Part shown: piece by piece, positions 62,659-64,000 of the stretch | How the letters are laid out: every line of letters starts with the position of its first letter | Position numbering within the stretch: position 1 is the stretch's first letter | Assembly (NCBI GenBank): GCA_045631905.1 | Contig: JAZQVO010000028.1 | Span: 213,250-277,249, forward strand | Length of the DNA: 64,000 nucleotides | Direction of reading: 5' to 3' | Source: HGM04593 sp045631905 | GTDB taxonomy: Bacteria > Bacteroidota > Bacteroidia > Bacteroidales > Bacteroidaceae | Notes under the pieces: model-generated | Told to the model about the DNA's origin: nothing | Database searches by the model: none | Seen by the model: the letters and a program-made list of their open reading frames with translations, nothing else | Made by a program: the position numbers and the translations under genes

Positions 62659-62714
62659 CATAAAGGCTATGGAATAAGATAAATAATTTAGGTAAAAGAT
62701 AGATTTGCCCGTAG

Positions 62715-63143
62715 ATGCACGGTGCATTTAATACTAAAAAGACTCTTTATGGCAACCCCTCGCAGATTCCGGCTATTGCCGAACAAATTCGTCAGGCATT
62801 TGTCGCTGATGGTTACGAAGTGAGAATTGATAATCCTGCAAACGATCAGGAAATATACATCACCAAAGGTGGTTTCGTCAAGACTGCTCTCGGGCTTCGT
62901 TCTGTATTGAAGGTTACGATGAAACATGCACGCGATGGCAATATCAATTTTGAAGCAGGCGTGAGCATCTTCAAGCGGCAGTTTGTGCCGACTGTTATCA
63001 CGATGTGTTTTTTCTCACCTGTTGTCATTGCCCAAATATGGGGTATGATTAAACAGTTAAAACATTATAGCAAGGTGTACCACTTACACATGACTTTCGT
63101 TTTCGATGCAAAAAGTGTAGATGATTATCAATCAGCCATTTAG
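62715..63143 (+). CDS. Hypothetical protein with one membrane segment
   Basis: A 142-residue protein of unknown family. The first 90 residues look like a soluble alpha/beta domain (AIAEQIRQAFVADGYEVRI, GLRSVLKVTM); one hydrophobic segment follows at about 97-110 (VITMCFFSPVVIAQIWGM), then a helix with KQLKHYSK. It lies in the decayed region but is intact. Confidence 0.55.
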   Translation: MHGAFNTKKTLYGNPSQIPAIAEQIRQAFVADGYEVRIDNPANDQEIYITKGGFVKTALGLRSVLKVTMKHARDGNINFEAGVSIFKRQFVPTVITMCFFSPVVIAQIWGMIKQLKHYSKVYHLHMTFVFDAKSVDDYQSAI

Positions 63144-63470
63144 CACTCTAAAAGGTACAACCACTCATTTGGCAAGTCGTTGAGAATGTGTAAGTTAGTG
63201 GTTTTCAACGCACTTTTCGCCTTGTACCTCCATTTTGGAATGGCAAATTTAGTGCAAACCGAGTGAAATGCCAAACTTGTTTGAGCATTTCCGAGGTGCC
63301 GCCTAAATTGCGCCGCAGGCGAAAAGTAAGTGTAATTTCTTGAATATCAAAACCCGAGGTACAAAATTGCCGATAAGTGAACGGAAAGAAAGCTCGCTTG
63401 CTTGCCTGAACGCAGGCAATTTATCTAAAAACTTGCAAAAAATCGCATTTTTTACCCCAAAAAGGTACAA
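63144..63470. repeat. Non-coding block with repeats of RGGTACAA
   Basis: The octamer AGGTACAA occurs at 63153, 63357 and 63463 and its complement TTGTACCT at 63222. Further arms are CACTTTTCGCC (63211-63221) with a near-complement at 63318, TGGCA/TGCCA around 63241-63272, and the decamer AACCCGAGGT at 63351 and 63482. No open frame. It may be an end of a mobile element or recombination site; the origin is not clear. Confidence 0.5.
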
Positions 63471-63508
63471 AAACGGCTCTGAACCCGAGGTTGGGGTCAG
63501 AGCCGTTT
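63471..63508 (-). terminator. Strong hairpin, terminator-like on the minus strand
   Basis: Arms AAACGGCTCTGA and TCAGAGCCGTTT (12 bp, perfect), with ACCC/GGGT extending inward; on the minus strand five T follow. No minus-strand gene is seen feeding into it from within the window, so the transcript it ends is unclear. Confidence 0.6.
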
Positions 63509-63569
63509 GACTGTTCGATTTTAAGAAGTTTTTTGCACTAATGAACAGTGTTGTTCTCACTAAATTGCC

Positions 63570-63577
63570 TATCTTTG
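63570..63577 (+). promoter_or_regulatory. -7 element of the last gene
   Basis: TATCTTTG, an exact TAnnTTTG match, 31 nt ahead of the ATG at 63608. The -33 box is not clear (GTTG at 63550-63553 is 16 nt away). Confidence 0.5.
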
Positions 63578-63607
63578 TAGCATAATAAACACTATAAAAA
63601 GTACAAT

Positions 63608-64000
63608 ATGACTCTCTCTGCGTTAATTCGAAACATAAAGGATCTGCATAAAAGCAATATAGGGTCTGATCTATATGTAATTGATCGTTTGAAACTTCAA
63701 CGAGATAAACTGTTGTCATATATTGAGGATTTAGATTATGGTGTGTTTTATGTTCTAGAGAATAGTGAACGTAAAATAAAGGCTAATATTAATTATATTT
63801 ATGAGAATGCTATTTGGTGTATAGAAACATACTTCCATGGGCGTTTTGATAAAAGTAGAGAGATAATCTTTAATACTTTTTTCGATAAGAATAATCGAGA
63901 AAGGATTCTGCTTAGATATGATGATGTTCGTTCTAAGACGCCCTTTTTTAGAATGCGAAGTAACGAAACATACGAATTGTATACTCAATTAGAGATGTTT
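63608..64000 (+). CDS. Start of a RES-like protein, cut by the window end
   Basis: A partial gene of 131 codons open to the edge: MTLSALIRNIKDLHKSNIGS, then a helical region (IYENAIWCIETYFHGR) and at the edge KTPFFRMRSNETYELY. The F-x-R-x-R stretch is what opens a RES domain (NAD-degrading toxin fold) in proteins of this kind, but the diagnostic part lies beyond the window. AT-rich codons like its neighbours. Family assignment is provisional. Confidence 0.4.
   Translation, partial: MTLSALIRNIKDLHKSNIGSDLYVIDRLKLQRDKLLSYIEDLDYGVFYVLENSERKIKANINYIYENAIWCIETYFHGRFDKSREIIFNTFFDKNNRERILLRYDDVRSKTPFFRMRSNETYELYTQLEMF

Noticed and set aside
1..64000. CRISPR arrays and tRNA or rRNA genes
   Set aside because: No regularly spaced direct repeats and no cloverleaf-type sequence were seen on reading; a tRNA search program was not available to confirm.

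Overview
The window reads as chromosomal DNA of a Bacteroidetes bacterium of the order Bacteroidales; I cannot place it below order. The support is: promoters of the TTTG / TAnnTTTG (often TATCTTCG) type in front of many genes and almost no Shine-Dalgarno sequences; an LpxC-FabZ fusion gene; a family S37 (PS-10) peptidase; DUF4301, DUF1573 and DUF4919 proteins; and the DPP IV type peptidase. I found no rRNA, tRNA, CRISPR array or complete insertion sequence.

Layout. 0.1-5.2 kb (minus strand): a PatB/MalY-type C-S lyase, an ABC ATPase and a secreted S37 peptidase in one tight operon, then a POT-family peptide transporter. 5.5-13.9 kb (plus): a glutaredoxin-like protein and a long housekeeping operon purM-prfA-pyrF-lpxD-lpxC/fabZ-lpxA-(pRiA4b-like)-miaA, which joins purine and pyrimidine synthesis, translation and lipid A synthesis. 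14-18.1 kb: an outer-membrane-like protein, then a PadR regulator with two PspC-domain membrane proteins behind a probable PadR operator. 18.2-21.5 kb: a radical SAM protein and, divergent, a DPP IV peptidase. 21.6-26.3 kb: a three-gene cassette of a GrpE-like protein, a lidless Hsp70-like ATPase and a large membrane protein with repeated helical and beta domains plus an SH3 domain; this is the best candidate here for an undescribed system. 26.3-33.4 kb: aspS with a small membrane protein, clpC and htpG. 33.4-53.3 kb: mostly ordinary genes (GNAT, gamma-carbonic anhydrase, AraC, DUF4301, a RelA/SpoT homologue with a ruined hydrolase site, DUF1573, acyl-ACP thioesterase, LysR, DASS transporter, fabD, GH13, DUF4919, mtgA, EamA, vWA, WG-repeat, panE, acyltransferase 3).

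53.3-64 kb differs: codons shift to A/T-ending ones, and the region holds a 1628-residue exonuclease-RecQ-UvrD fusion followed by small accessory genes. Several of these are broken: a PP2C phosphatase with a frameshift and two stops, a gene split by two adjacent TAG codons, and a DUF1810 gene joined to what looks like an ACT-domain tail. A caspase/CHAT-like small protein, a tubulin/FtsZ C-terminal-like protein and the start of a RES-like gene at the right edge fit an acquired, partly decayed defence or stress island.

Regulation visible in the sequence: many strong hairpin terminators, several of them bidirectional between convergent genes; a TTGGCAC-N4-TTTGT element shared by clpC and htpG; a promoter buried in an 18-bp inverted repeat ahead of purM; and a possible free-standing small RNA near 35.55 kb.
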